From positions 62,001-126,000 of the forward strand of contig NZ_BQYJ01000008.1 of assembly GCF_023168165.1 (NCBI RefSeq): 64,000 nt of DNA. The letters run 5' to 3'. The notes beneath the pieces were generated by a model. It had not been told where the DNA came from. It made no database searches and saw nothing but the letters and a program-made list of their open reading frames with translations. The stretch comes from Niallia sp. NCCP-28. GTDB lineage: Bacteria > Bacillota > Bacilli > Bacillales > Cytobacillaceae. Numbering within the stretch: the stretch's first letter is position 1; every line of letters starts with the position of its first letter. The translations under genes and the position numbers were made by a program. Below, one piece after another: positions 34,026 to 43,408 of the stretch.

Positions 34026-35864
34026 CTACAAGCCGCTTCCCTTTTTTCCTTCTGTTTGATATAAATTCAAATCATAATAGAAACCTTTTTGTTTTAATAG
34101 CTGCTTATGTGAACCAGTTTCAATAATATTTCCATTTTTCATAACTAAGATTTTATCCGCATTTCTAATTGTATTTAAACGGTGGGCAACAACAAAACAA
34201 GTTCTTCCATCCATTAGAAGATCTAGTGCCTCCTGAATTTTCAATTCTGTAACTGTATCAATACTGCTGGTTGCTTCATCTAATACAAGAATGGCCGGAT
34301 CAGCTAGCATTGCCCTAGCAATGGAGAGAAGCTGCTTTTGACCTTGACTAATGCCATTTCCGCCCGTTTTAAGAATAGTATCATAGCCATTTTCCAGCTT
34401 TAAAATAAAATGATGTGCATTTGCCATTTTTGCTGCTGCTACTATGTCTTCATCATTTGCTGAAAGCCGTCCATATCGAATATTATCCCGCACTGTTCCT
34501 TCAAACAAATAAGTATCTTGGAGAACAAACCCTATATGGGAACGCAAACTATCACGCTTGATCGTTGAAATATCCTTTCCATCTATTTCAATTAACCCTT
34601 CCGTTATATCATAAAATCTTGTAATCAATTGAATAATTGTAGTTTTTCCTGCCCCTGTCGGTCCCACAAGTGCTAGAGTTTCACCTGGATTTACTGTAAA
34701 GGAGATATTATCTAATATTAATGCCCCATCCCTATAAGCAAAAGATACATTTTTAAACTTAATTTCTCCTTTAATTGCCGGAATGTTCCTTGCAGCTTTT
34801 TCATCCGTTGCTTCTTGGTGTTCATCCAAAATTTCAAAAACACGTTCTGCACCAGCAATAGCAGATAACAGTGTATTAAATTGATTGGACAAATCATTTA
34901 AAGGTCTAGTAAACTGCCTGGAATATTCAACAAAAATAATAATAACACCAATTGTTATAGCGCTCGATTTTAAAATAATCAATCCACCGATGCCCACTAT
35001 TAAAGCAAAGCTTATATTATTTAGCATATTCATTACTTTTGGTATATATCCAGAGTAAACTTGAGCCCAATATCCTGCATTTCTGTAAGCTATATTTTTT
35101 TCATTCAGTTCTTCTATCATCTTCTCTTCTAAAGAAAAAGTTTTAACAATAGATTGGCCAGAAATCGATTCTTCAATAAACCCATTTAGTCCTCCTAAAT
35201 ATTTTTGCTGCTGTTTAAATAAGGGCCCAGTTCTTTTAGTAATCCATTTCATGCATAAAAACATAATAGGGATAATCGTAAAAGTTAATAAGGTTAAAAG
35301 TGGACTCAGCCATAGCATAATAGATACAGTGCCTATTAAAGTTAAGATACTAGAACAGATTTGAATAATAGAGGTATTTAGTGTTGAACTAATATTTTCC
35401 ATATCATTTGTAATTCTGCTCATCAATTCTCCTTGTTGGCGTTTATCGAAGAAGCTTATCGGAAGTTTGTGCAACTGTTCAAATAAATCTGCTCTTAGCT
35501 TATATACCGTTTTTTGAGAGATGCCAATTATCCAATAATTTTGTAGAAATAAAGAGACTGAATAGAATAAATAGATGATTCCTAAAATCAAAATCATCCA
35601 TCCTAACTTATCTACTTGCTGGTTTACAATATAAGCATCAATTGCTTTTCCCAATAAAAAGGGACCTAGCAGTCCTAAAGCACAACTGACGGCGACGAGG
35701 ATCAGTACACCCAACAGCATTCTTTTTCCGTCCCCCATATATGTCCAGACTCTATAAAGGATAGGAGCCATAGTTTTTGGTTTTTTTCCAATGTCCTCAT
35801 TTTTTTTAATCGGCATTACTTTTATGTTAGGATAATGAAATGGATCTTTTAGGGCTTTGAACAT
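34026..35864 (-). CDS. ABC exporter half-transporter, catalytically complete subunit
   Basis: Membrane domain (about residues 45-340, six helices) fused to an ATPase (about 370-605), 612 aa. Walker A is GPTGAGKTT, Walker B plus catalytic Glu is ILVLDEATSS, and the switch His is in VVAHRLNTI. The signature loop reads GISQGQKQLLSIARA, a departure from LSGGQ. It overlaps the partner gene by 16 nt. Together they form a B. subtilis YfiBC/BmrCD-like heterodimer that probably exports a drug, lipid or peptide. Asymmetric signature and Walker B motifs are typical of such heterodimers. Confidence 0.9.
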   Translation of the reverse strand: MFKALKDPFHYPNIKVMPIKKNEDIGKKPKTMAPILYRVWTYMGDGKRMLLGVLILVAVSCALGLLGPFLLGKAIDAYIVNQQVDKLGWMILILGIIYLFYSVSLFLQNYWIIGISQKTVYKLRADLFEQLHKLPISFFDKRQQGELMSRITNDMENISSTLNTSIIQICSSILTLIGTVSIMLWLSPLLTLLTFTIIPIMFLCMKWITKRTGPLFKQQQKYLGGLNGFIEESISGQSIVKTFSLEEKMIEELNEKNIAYRNAGYWAQVYSGYIPKVMNMLNNISFALIVGIGGLIILKSSAITIGVIIIFVEYSRQFTRPLNDLSNQFNTLLSAIAGAERVFEILDEHQEATDEKAARNIPAIKGEIKFKNVSFAYRDGALILDNISFTVNPGETLALVGPTGAGKTTIIQLITRFYDITEGLIEIDGKDISTIKRDSLRSHIGFVLQDTYLFEGTVRDNIRYGRLSANDEDIVAAAKMANAHHFILKLENGYDTILKTGGNGISQGQKQLLSIARAMLADPAILVLDEATSSIDTVTELKIQEALDLLMDGRTCFVVAHRLNTIRNADKILVMKNGNIIETGSHKQLLKQKGFYYDLNLYQTEGKKGSGL

Positions 35865-37585
35865 ATTTGCTCTTCCCCTTTCTCCCTTTGCGACAGCACT
35901 ATTTTTTGATAAAGATCATTTGTTTTTTGAATATTTTCAGGTGTATCAAAAGCAAGAAGCTTTCCGTCATCCATCAGCATTATCTTATCAGCTTTTTGTG
36001 CTGTGGATATTTTTTGGGTAATAAGAAAAATAGTGCAATTATATGCAGTTAAGGCTTGAAGAAGCTGCCTTTCTGTTTGTATATCTAAGGCGCTGGTACT
36101 ATCATCCAATAGAAGCATTTTTGGCTTTCTTATAAGTGCTCTCGCAATCGCAATTCTTTGTTTTTGTCCACCGGAAAGATTAGCGCCCTTTTGGCCAATT
36201 TTCGTTTCATACTTATCTGGCAGAAGCATAATAGTGTCATGAATTTGTGCATCTTTTGCCGCTTTTACTACATCTTCAAAGGAACCTTTTGGATTGCCCC
36301 ACAAAATATTTTCTTTTACGGTCCCTGTAAACAGCAAAGATTGTTGTGGAACATACCCTATTTGTTTTCTCAGACTTTCTAATGAATAACAATCAATTTC
36401 CTCGTTATCTATATATATATGTCCTTCTGTTGGTTCGAAAAGGCGTGGGATTAATTGAAAGAGTGAACTCTTGCCAGATCCAGTTGCACCTAATACTGCG
36501 ACTAGTTCTTTTTCTTGAATGGCAAAGGTTAAATGGTTTAGGGCATTAGATTGAGAATTCGGATAGCGAAATGTTACATTTTCAAAAGAAATTTTTCCAT
36601 TCAGCAATTGCTTTTTTCCATTAGCGCTTTTCTCATTATCTTTGCTTTCCTGCTCAAATACCTCACTTAAGCGTACTGTCGATGCTCTTAAACGAGAGAT
36701 AACCATAATTAGCATCGTAATAACAGATAAGGAAGAAGTAATTCTTAATGAGTAGTTTATGATAGCTACTACTTTTCCAATTTGTATTGTTCCATTATTT
36801 ATTTGTACAGAACCAAACCAAAGTATACAAAGAATGGACATATTCATTAGAAACAAAACAAAAGGCACTGTTATCTCCATCAGCCTTAATGCGGTTTCCG
36901 TATTTTCCTTTAAGTTATTGCTTGCCTGCAAAAAACGGCTTTTTTCATATTGATGCCGTACATACGCTCGAATTAATCGCATAGCTGTTAAGTTTTCCAG
37001 CATGACATTATTAACACGGTCTAATTTTTCTTGAACAAGCTTAAATAATTTACTGCCTTTATTAATAACATAAAAAAACATAAAAATAATGACTGGAATC
37101 GTGATGGCAAGTATAAGTCCAAGTTTCACATCCACAATCAATGACATTAAAATGCCGCCAATGATTAACAGCGGCGCTCGCAGCAAAAATCTTAACCCCA
37201 TAAAAATAGTGTTTTGCACTTGAATAATATCATTAGTTAGTCTTGTGATGAGAGAGGAAGTCGCAAACATACTGCTTGTGGAATTTGTGAAATATTGTAT
37301 CGTTTGATATAAATCTTTGCGTAAGCTATAGCCAAAGCTTTGACTAACATGTGCAGAATAAAAAGTATTAATCACTCCTGCTGCAAATGCAAACAAAGAC
37401 ATCCCCACCAAAATGCTTCCCCAAATACCAACAGTATGCGCGTCTTCTTTCAGCAAACCTTCATCGATAATCTTCGCCATAATAAGCGGTTGAACTAGCT
37501 CCACTGCCAATTCGGTAAACATAAGAAAAAGCGCGATTGCCATAGCAACCCAATATGCAGAAAGTCTTCCAAAGATCCTTGCCAT
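35849..37585 (-). CDS. ABC exporter half-transporter, degenerate ATP site subunit
   Basis: First gene of the exporter pair, 578 aa, with six membrane helices (about 10-310) then an ATPase. Walker A is GATGSGKSS, the signature is a normal NLSGGQKQRIAIARA, but Walker B reads MLLLDDSTSALD, with Asp where the catalytic Glu should be, and the usual switch His is replaced (LITQKIST). This marks the non-hydrolysing site of a heterodimer and pairs logically with the altered signature of the partner. No regulator gene is adjacent. Confidence 0.9.
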   Translation of the reverse strand: MARIFGRLSAYWVAMAIALFLMFTELAVELVQPLIMAKIIDEGLLKEDAHTVGIWGSILVGMSLFAFAAGVINTFYSAHVSQSFGYSLRKDLYQTIQYFTNSTSSMFATSSLITRLTNDIIQVQNTIFMGLRFLLRAPLLIIGGILMSLIVDVKLGLILAITIPVIIFMFFYVINKGSKLFKLVQEKLDRVNNVMLENLTAMRLIRAYVRHQYEKSRFLQASNNLKENTETALRLMEITVPFVLFLMNMSILCILWFGSVQINNGTIQIGKVVAIINYSLRITSSLSVITMLIMVISRLRASTVRLSEVFEQESKDNEKSANGKKQLLNGKISFENVTFRYPNSQSNALNHLTFAIQEKELVAVLGATGSGKSSLFQLIPRLFEPTEGHIYIDNEEIDCYSLESLRKQIGYVPQQSLLFTGTVKENILWGNPKGSFEDVVKAAKDAQIHDTIMLLPDKYETKIGQKGANLSGGQKQRIAIARALIRKPKMLLLDDSTSALDIQTERQLLQALTAYNCTIFLITQKISTAQKADKIMLMDDGKLLAFDTPENIQKTNDLYQKIVLSQREKGEEQICSKP

Positions 37586-37749
37586 ATTCTCCTCCTAAAA
37601 AATCCATTCATAATCATTTGAATTATTTAGCAATACTAAATATTATGTTAATAATACCTTTCTTTTACATAGATAATCAACTAAATCAGCAGATTATTTT
37701 ATGCAACAAAATAATCATTTTTGTTTTGTAAGAAATCTTTTTATCAAAT

Positions 37750-37790
37750 AAAAAAGCATTAAAGCGGATATATTGCTTTAATGCTTTTTT
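37750..37790 (-). terminator. terminator of the aspartokinase-HAD operon
   Basis: Perfect 16-bp stem AAAAAAGCATTAAAGC / GCTTTAATGCTTTTTT with a 9-nt loop; T-rich on both sides, so it can act in both directions. It lies 65 nt after the HAD gene stop. Confidence 0.85.
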
Positions 37791-37855
37791 TCGCAAAATA
37801 TTTTACAGCACTTTACTTAATTTTTCGTTCTTTCTTCTTGAGGATTAAGTAATAT

Positions 37856-38713
37856 TCATTGTTCATTCAGCTTAAACTTATTGGATAAGTAATAATAAAG
37901 ACCATTTTCTTTATATGAAAATTCCGTTTGCTCATCCACACATAATTTTACTGATTCTGGGGCATTTTTCATCGCCACAGCATGACCTGTCCGCTTTAAA
38001 AGAGGCAAATCATTTTCTCCATCTCCAACTGCAAGCACTTCTTCAAACGAAAGATTGTATCTTTTTAACAGATACTCTACCCCTGTTGCTTTATTGATAT
38101 TTTCCGACATTACCTCTACATTATTTTCTGTAGAAGAGGAAGATGAGAAACCATGCTGCAGCTTTAATTTTTCCAAAAACGATATCCAACTCTTTATTAT
38201 TCCTTTGTCTGTGTGAAAGAAGTAGATTTTGCTGATATTATTTGGATGAAGTTCACTTTTCCAGTTAATATGTTCTTCTACTGCCGATTTTCTAGAAATC
38301 CACTCGTTTTCTTCCACTGATAATGGACGTTCCCCCTTTATCATGTGCAAAATCATTCCTTTATCTTCCTTCAACGCATAACGATTTCCGACTGCTGGGT
38401 GTACTTCATAATAAAGATTTCTTTTTTGAGCTTCCTCAATTATCCCCTCAACTAAACTAGGATCCAAGGAATGCTGAAATAATTGTTCTTCTTCTATAAA
38501 AGCCGCCATTCCATTAGAAGTGACGAATCCATCCACTTCAAATCCTTCTGGAATAACATTTTCTATTTCCAGCAATGTTCTTCCTGTCGCAATAAATACC
38601 TTTAGTCCATCTTGTCGCAAGCGTCTTAAATATCGATGCAATTCCTCGCTTACTTTGCTTTCTTCATTCAGCATCGTACCATCCATATCTAAAATAATTG
38701 CTTTAATATCCAT
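37856..38713 (-). CDS. Cof-type HAD-IIB phosphatase
   Basis: Cytoplasmic sugar- or cofactor-phosphatase of 285 aa. Motif I is IILDMDGTMLNEE (residues 5-17), motif II is VFIATGRTLLE, and the C-terminal VLAVGDGENDLPLLKRTG with AVAMKNAPESVK is the Cof signature. The cap domain lies at about 85-195. ATG 38713 follows AAGGAGCGGATT, 17 bp after the aspartokinase stop, so the two are probably one operon; no functional link is obvious. Substrate unknown. Confidence 0.88.
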   Translation of the reverse strand: MDIKAIILDMDGTMLNEESKVSEELHRYLRRLRQDGLKVFIATGRTLLEIENVIPEGFEVDGFVTSNGMAAFIEEEQLFQHSLDPSLVEGIIEEAQKRNLYYEVHPAVGNRYALKEDKGMILHMIKGERPLSVEENEWISRKSAVEEHINWKSELHPNNISKIYFFHTDKGIIKSWISFLEKLKLQHGFSSSSSTENNVEVMSENINKATGVEYLLKRYNLSFEEVLAVGDGENDLPLLKRTGHAVAMKNAPESVKLCVDEQTEFSYKENGLYYYLSNKFKLNEQ

Positions 38714-38730
38714 AATCCGCTCCTTAATTT

Positions 38731-40092
38731 TCACAGCGATTTTTGACTAAAAAACTCTGCATACAATGCTTTTACTGCTTTTTTTGCCATCGGCTCTTTC
38801 ACGCCAAACATCATGCTTACTTCTGAAGAACCTTGATTGATCATTTCGATATTAACACCTGCATCAGCCAGAGCTTTTGTTGCTCTTGCCGTTGTACCAA
38901 CATTATGGCGCATTCCCTCACCAACAACCATTATAAGTGCCAAGTTATGTTCCACCACTATTTCCTCAGTTTGCAGCTCCTCTTTAATTCTCCCTGTAAT
39001 TTCTTGCTCACTTTTTCCAGCCAATTGTTCTTCTCTTAAAATAATAGTCAGGTCATCTATTCCTGAAGGCATATGTTCATAAGAAATTTGGAATTCTTCT
39101 AAAATAGATAAGATTCTTCTTGCAAAACCAACTTCTCTATTCATCAAATATTTGCTTATGTAAATAGAACAAAATCCTTTATCATTTGCTATGCCGATTA
39201 CTGGTCCATTTGTATTATTTCGAGAAGCAACAATTCTTGTTCCAGGCACTCCTGGATTATTCGTATTTTTTACGTTAACAGGTATTCCCGCACGATATGC
39301 CGGTATTAAAGCCTCTGCATGGAATACAGAAAAACCTGCATAAGAGAGTTCCCGCATCTCTCTATATGTCAGTTCTTTTATTTCCTTTGGGGAAGAAACG
39401 ATTGATGGATTCACCGAATACACAGCATCGACATCTGTGAAGTTCTCATAAAGTTCTGCTTTTACCCCATTGGCTAAGATAGCTCCAGTAATATCGGACC
39501 CACTTCTTGAAAAAGTGATGACATCGCCTTTTTCACTATATCCAAAAAAACCTGGGAATACGACAATAGGTTCATAGTCTCTTAAAGAATATAGACGATC
39601 ATATGAATGTGGAAGCACTTGAGCATTTCCTGGATCATCACTAACAATTAAACCAGCATCTTTAGGATTAACATATACAGCTTTTACGCCTTTTGCATTA
39701 AAAAAGTAAGCAACTAATTTTGCATTATTATCTTCCCCGCATGCTTTTACTGCTTCTAGATATGCATTTTTATTTGTATTATCGCCATTAAGCACTGCTA
39801 ATAAATCTTCTTCAATTTTGGTGATAATTTCATTTGAAAGATCCAATTCTTTTGCAATATTTACATATCTTTCTAAAATAGTATCAATAAGATCTCCTAT
39901 TTCTTCTCCTGCTAGTTTTTTTTCCCCACAAGCGATTAAAAGATCTGTTACTTTTAAATCATCTTCATAGCGTTTGCCTGGAGCTGAAACTACAATGATT
40001 TTTCGTTTTGCATCTTCTTTAACAATTTCCAGCACTTTTTCCAATTGGCTTCCCGTTGCTAATGAACTTCCGCCAAACTTAACAACCTTCAT
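38731..40092 (-). CDS. thrD: aspartokinase (YclM/ThrD type)
   Basis: Monofunctional aspartate kinase (453 aa), first step from aspartate to threonine, lysine and methionine. The amino-acid kinase domain starts MKVVKFGGSSLATGSQ and includes GRSGSDITGAILAN and ENFTDVDAVYSVNP. Two C-terminal ACT domains (about 310-450; KGFCSIYISKYLMNREVGF, LALIMVVGEGMRHN) bind an effector amino acid. The length equals B. subtilis YclM (ThrD). ATG 40092 follows GGGAGATGTAGAA; the frame is open by chance to 40281. I see no T-box or lysine riboswitch upstream. Confidence 0.9.
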   Translation of the reverse strand: MKVVKFGGSSLATGSQLEKVLEIVKEDAKRKIIVVSAPGKRYEDDLKVTDLLIACGEKKLAGEEIGDLIDTILERYVNIAKELDLSNEIITKIEEDLLAVLNGDNTNKNAYLEAVKACGEDNNAKLVAYFFNAKGVKAVYVNPKDAGLIVSDDPGNAQVLPHSYDRLYSLRDYEPIVVFPGFFGYSEKGDVITFSRSGSDITGAILANGVKAELYENFTDVDAVYSVNPSIVSSPKEIKELTYREMRELSYAGFSVFHAEALIPAYRAGIPVNVKNTNNPGVPGTRIVASRNNTNGPVIGIANDKGFCSIYISKYLMNREVGFARRILSILEEFQISYEHMPSGIDDLTIILREEQLAGKSEQEITGRIKEELQTEEIVVEHNLALIMVVGEGMRHNVGTTARATKALADAGVNIEMINQGSSEVSMMFGVKEPMAKKAVKALYAEFFSQKSL

Positions 40093-40678
40093 TTCTACAT
40101 CTCCCATTATTAAATTAGTATTGCATTCTTTTTTAATTGCTAACATTAATCTATTTTCTTTATTATTACGTTTTCCTTTTGAAGAAGCAAAAAAACATCC
40201 ACTCTGTATAAACATTTGTTTCTCCTTCGAAAACATCATAAATAAAAAATATCTATTTTCAAAATATAATGTATTTTTCATTATTTTTCATTATTATTTT
40301 AAAAAAGTAATATCCCTTTTTTATTCTACATCCTATTTTTAATAAGAAATTTTTGTATTGGCTGTTATTTTTTATATAGAATTTCATTTATCTTTCTCGT
40401 TGATTTGCTCTACAACAGCAAAGTTTGCAAAAAGAGGCATTTAATAAAAAAATTTATTTTTAAATAATTATAATAGAATCATGCCTACAATTTATTCTAT
40501 TTAAACTTATAAACAAAAAGAGATAAGCTCCTTAGAGAAAATGGCTATGATACAGCGATTAGAAGAGGCAGCTGAGGACCATTATTAATCCTCTTACGAA
40601 AAAACGAATTATTAATAAACAGTTCAAAAAATATCAAAAAAACCATTCTTAAAAGAGGATGGTTTTTTATATTTCTCC
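40093..40678. other. 586-bp intergenic region
   Basis: Very AT-rich. It contains the aspartokinase promoter region on the minus strand, a 15-codon stretch (MAMIQRLEEAAEDHY, 40536-40583) that is less AT-rich than its flanks and may be a gene remnant, and the terminator of the XRE-cupin gene near its right end. No complete gene found. Confidence 0.5.
40637..40668 (-). terminator. terminator of the XRE-cupin gene
   Basis: Stem AAAAAACCAT / ATGGTTTTTT with a 12-nt loop and TTTTTTGATA after the hairpin on the minus strand, 10 nt past the stop codon. Confidence 0.75.
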
Positions 40679-41227
40679 TTATTCTGGATAATAAATAACA
40701 TTAAAAATAGTGACTGTTTTATTTAATGGATTGGTATAAATATGTTGCTGATTCGGGGAAAATTGCAGGCCATCACCTGCCTCCAATTTATACTGATTCT
40801 CTCCAATTTCTATTAATAGCTCTCCATCCCCTACTAAAATATATTCTTCTCCCGCATGCTGCTCAGAAATATGGCTAGCATATGCATCTAATTGTATTGT
40901 ATAGATTTCAAACTTCTTGCCTGGGTGAAATGGAAAAAGGGAAAACAAGTGGTAGTGATCACTGTCATCAGTAAACTCCTTCAGCTCTTTTAATTTAACT
41001 TGTTTTACTTCTGTTTTAGTTTCTGCCATAAAATAAGAAAATGATACTTGCAGCCCCATCGCGATTTTCCAAAGTGTTGATACTGTTGGATTTGTTTTCC
41101 CTTTTTCAATGGATGCAAGCATTCCTTTGCTCACTCCTGTCAATTCAGCAGTCTTATCTAAGCTAAATCCCCTTTTTTTCCGTAATTTCTCTAAATTTTG
41201 TCCAATTATATTTGCTAAAGGCTGCAT
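40679..41227 (-). CDS. XRE-family regulator with C-terminal cupin domain
   Basis: Regulator of 182 aa: an N-terminal helix-turn-helix (residues 6-62; LRKKRGFSLDKTAELTGVSK, MLASIEKGKTNPTVSTLWKI) and a C-terminal cupin (about 100-180; HISEQHAGEEYILVGDGELL, LEAGDGLQFSPNQQHIYTN) expected to bind a small ligand. It is divergent from azlC, so it probably controls branched-chain amino-acid export, in place of the Lrp-like AzlB that represses azlCD in B. subtilis. Ribosome binding site GAAGGAGAAAAGAC precedes the ATG. Confidence 0.9.
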   Translation of the reverse strand: MQPLANIIGQNLEKLRKKRGFSLDKTAELTGVSKGMLASIEKGKTNPTVSTLWKIAMGLQVSFSYFMAETKTEVKQVKLKELKEFTDDSDHYHLFSLFPFHPGKKFEIYTIQLDAYASHISEQHAGEEYILVGDGELLIEIGENQYKLEAGDGLQFSPNQQHIYTNPLNKTVTIFNVIYYPE

Positions 41228-41332
41228 GTCTTTTCTCCTTCAAAATGAATAGTTGCATTAATGATTAATTCCTTATATACTGTTCATTATATTATACATA
41301 TAGATAATATATAGTACAAAAGGGGAAATCTT

Positions 41333-42058
41333 GTGGAAACGTTAAATTCTGTTACAAAAGCAGCTCCGTCCTCTCCAACCTTTCTCGACGGAATAAAGGA
41401 TTGCCTTCCAACATTATTGGGTTATATTAGTATTGGGATTGCAATGGGTATCGTTGGTGTTTCATCTGGTTTATCTATCTTAGAAATATTGCTTTTATCT
41501 ATTTTTGTTTATGCAGGGGCTGCACAATTTATTATCTGTGCCATGATTGCTGCTTCTAGCCCTATAAGTGCCATAATTTTAACAACATTTATTGTGAATT
41601 TGCGTCATTTATTGCTTAGTTCAGCAATTGCGCCAATGTTTACTTCCTATTCTATACGAAAAAATATCACTTTTGGAAGTTTGCTTACAGATGAATCATT
41701 TGGTGTTGCTATTGTAAAAGCAGCTAAAAAATATCCCATTAATGACAAATGGATGAATGGTTTAAATGTAACTGCTTATGTAGTATGGATTTTTTCTTGT
41801 ACACTAGGGGCTTGTTTAGGAGGATGGTTTCCAAATCCAGAAATTTTAGGATTCGATTATGCTTTAACAGCCATGTTTATTGCATTGCTTATTCTTCAAT
41901 TACAATCCATTGAACACACTAAATTAAAGCATTATCTATTACTCATGTCATTAATGGTTATTTGCATGCTTATCTTCTCTTCTTTCATCAGCAGCAGCCT
42001 TGCAGTTATTATTTCTACTATCATTGTAGCAACAGTTGGGGTGGTGACAGATAAATGA
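41333..42058 (+). CDS. azlC: branched-chain amino-acid exporter subunit AzlC
   Basis: Large membrane subunit (241 aa) of the AzlCD two-component exporter of branched-chain amino acids and analogues such as azaleucine. Family marks are LPTLLGYISIGIAMGIVGVS, FVYAGAAQFIICAMIAASSP, NLRHLLLSSAIAPMF and SLLTDESFGVAI. It starts with GTG after AAAGGGGAAATCTT and overlaps azlD by 4 nt (ATGA). The 105-bp region shared with the divergent regulator contains the small palindrome ATTAATGATTAAT. Confidence 0.92.
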   Translation: METLNSVTKAAPSSPTFLDGIKDCLPTLLGYISIGIAMGIVGVSSGLSILEILLLSIFVYAGAAQFIICAMIAASSPISAIILTTFIVNLRHLLLSSAIAPMFTSYSIRKNITFGSLLTDESFGVAIVKAAKKYPINDKWMNGLNVTAYVVWIFSCTLGACLGGWFPNPEILGFDYALTAMFIALLILQLQSIEHTKLKHYLLLMSLMVICMLIFSSFISSSLAVIISTIIVATVGVVTDK

Positions 42059-42378
42059 CTACCTCGCTTGAGTTTCTTTTGCTTTTAGCTGGCTGCACAA
42101 TTGTAACACTGCTGCCAAGGATACTTCCTTTTATCTTTGTTAGAAATTTTACTATTTCTAAACCGGTTGAAAAATGGCTCTCCTATATTCCCATTTGCAT
42201 TTTCACAGGATTAATCGTGGAAAATCTGCTTGCCAAAACAAATAGCGGACTTGCAATAAACTGGACGGTGTTAGCTGCAGCCATCCCAACATGCCTTATT
42301 GCCATTTTTACAAAAAGCTTGCTGCCAACCGTTTTAGCTGGAGTATTTTCCATGGCATTTATTCGTTTCTTTTTTTAA
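42055..42378 (+). CDS. azlD: branched-chain amino-acid exporter subunit AzlD
   Basis: Small membrane subunit (107 aa, about four helices) that pairs with AzlC. Typical stretches are LAGCTIVTLLPRILPFIFV and KPVEKWLSYIPICIFTGLIV. The start ATG overlaps the azlC stop, so translation is coupled. Last gene of the rightward unit. Confidence 0.9.
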   Translation: MTTSLEFLLLLAGCTIVTLLPRILPFIFVRNFTISKPVEKWLSYIPICIFTGLIVENLLAKTNSGLAINWTVLAAAIPTCLIAIFTKSLLPTVLAGVFSMAFIRFFF

Positions 42379-42391
42379 GGTTCTGTTAAAA

Positions 42392-42480
42392 TTAGCTATT
42401 GATTTCCGCTACAAACGCTTGCTTTCCGAAGGAGCCTCACTTATGCCTTCTACTCCAATCAATAGCACAAAGTTAGCTGT
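42392..42480. repeat. dispersed intergenic repeat, family 2 (degenerate copy)
   Basis: Begins GCTATTGATTTCCGCTACAA, has GCTTGCTTTCCGAAGGAG, and ends CTACTCCAATCAATAGC. The ends form a perfect 10-bp inverted repeat GCTATTGATT / AATCAATAGC (42395-42404 and 42457-42466). It matches 14934-15047 read on the opposite strand in the blocks TTGATTTCCG, GCTTTCCG and ACTCCAAT. Confidence 0.6.
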
Positions 42481-42496
42481 AACATAGTCAAAAAGA

Positions 42497-42537
42497 GGAC
42501 TTCCTATATATGGTAATAACCATCTGATAGGAAGTCC
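42497..42537 (-). terminator. terminator of the ATP-grasp/alpha-E/transglutaminase operon
   Basis: Stem GGACTTCCTAT / ATAGGAAGTCC with a 19-nt loop; on the minus strand it is followed by TCTTTTTG. A T-tract on the plus side (CTTTTTTAAC) may let it end azlCD too. Confidence 0.8.
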
Positions 42538-42541
42538 CTTT

Positions 42542-43408
42542 TTAACAGCAGATTTTATCATTATCCTTTAATCTGCTTACACTAATTGAAACCGCTAATT
42601 CCTGTGTTCCATTGCCCATATATACGCCTTTTAATGGTGTAATGTCTCCATAATCTCGTCCTGTAGCAACACGGATATGCTGACTCATTGCCATCATATT
42701 GTTAGTTGGATCAAATCCAATCCATCCATATTCAGGAATATATACTTCTACCCATGCATGCGTTTGAGAATCTCCCCTCATTGCTGCGTCCTCGCCTCCA
42801 TAAATATAGCCGCTTACGTAGCGAGCAGGAATGCCTGCATATCTGCATATTGCCAACATCACATGGGAAAAATCTTGGCAAACTCCTGATTTTTTCTCAA
42901 ATGCCTCACTTGCAATTGTTTTAACATGGGTTGCTCCAGGCACATAGGAAAAATGAGTAAATATATATTCATTTAACTTTTGTAAAAAGATATATGGATT
43001 AACTTCTTCCCCAAGTGCACTTGTGACAGACTGCAGCATTTCTTCACTTAAAGTCGTATAATCGGTTGGTTTTAAAAACTCTGCAAACTGTTGCCGAAAC
43101 GATTCCAGCTTCATTTTATGCAGTATCTGTTCATCTAAAAGGATGTTTCGCTTTTCATATTGAACATGTAAAATCGACTTTGTTTCCACAAGCAATTCAT
43201 TATGGGGCTCCCAAATATAAAAAGTTGTCACTTCATTTCCCCAGTAGTCCATATGACTATAAGAATTTGCTTCTGGAAATATCGTTAAATCATATTCCAA
43301 TAACTTCTGGTTATTGTTCGATAACGGCTTAAAGAGACAATGATTAATACTTTTGCTTACTGGCAAGCTATACTTATAATGGGAGCGTTGGAGCACTTCA
43401 TATTTCAT
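42542..43408 (-). CDS. transglutaminase-like cysteine protease/amidase
   Basis: Protein of 288 aa with an N-terminal beta domain (DUF-type bacterial transglutaminase N-terminus, about 1-80) and a transglutaminase-like core. The catalytic triad is visible: Cys177 in KSGVCQDFSHV, His217 in SQTHAWVEVY and Asp233 in GWIGFDPTNN. No signal peptide, so cytoplasmic. It is the last gene of a three-gene operon, with a 4-nt overlap with the alpha-E gene. In such operons this protein is thought to cleave or form amide bonds of a peptide made by the ATP-grasp partner; that role is inferred. Confidence 0.88.
   Translation of the reverse strand: MKYEVLQRSHYKYSLPVSKSINHCLFKPLSNNNQKLLEYDLTIFPEANSYSHMDYWGNEVTTFYIWEPHNELLVETKSILHVQYEKRNILLDEQILHKMKLESFRQQFAEFLKPTDYTTLSEEMLQSVTSALGEEVNPYIFLQKLNEYIFTHFSYVPGATHVKTIASEAFEKKSGVCQDFSHVMLAICRYAGIPARYVSGYIYGGEDAAMRGDSQTHAWVEVYIPEYGWIGFDPTNNMMAMSQHIRVATGRDYGDITPLKGVYMGNGTQELAVSISVSRLKDNDKICC

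Noticed and set aside
40536-40583. 15-codon stretch MAMIQRLEEAAEDHY that resembles the end of a small helical protein
   Set aside because: Too short and no usable start upstream; may be a gene remnant but cannot be supported.
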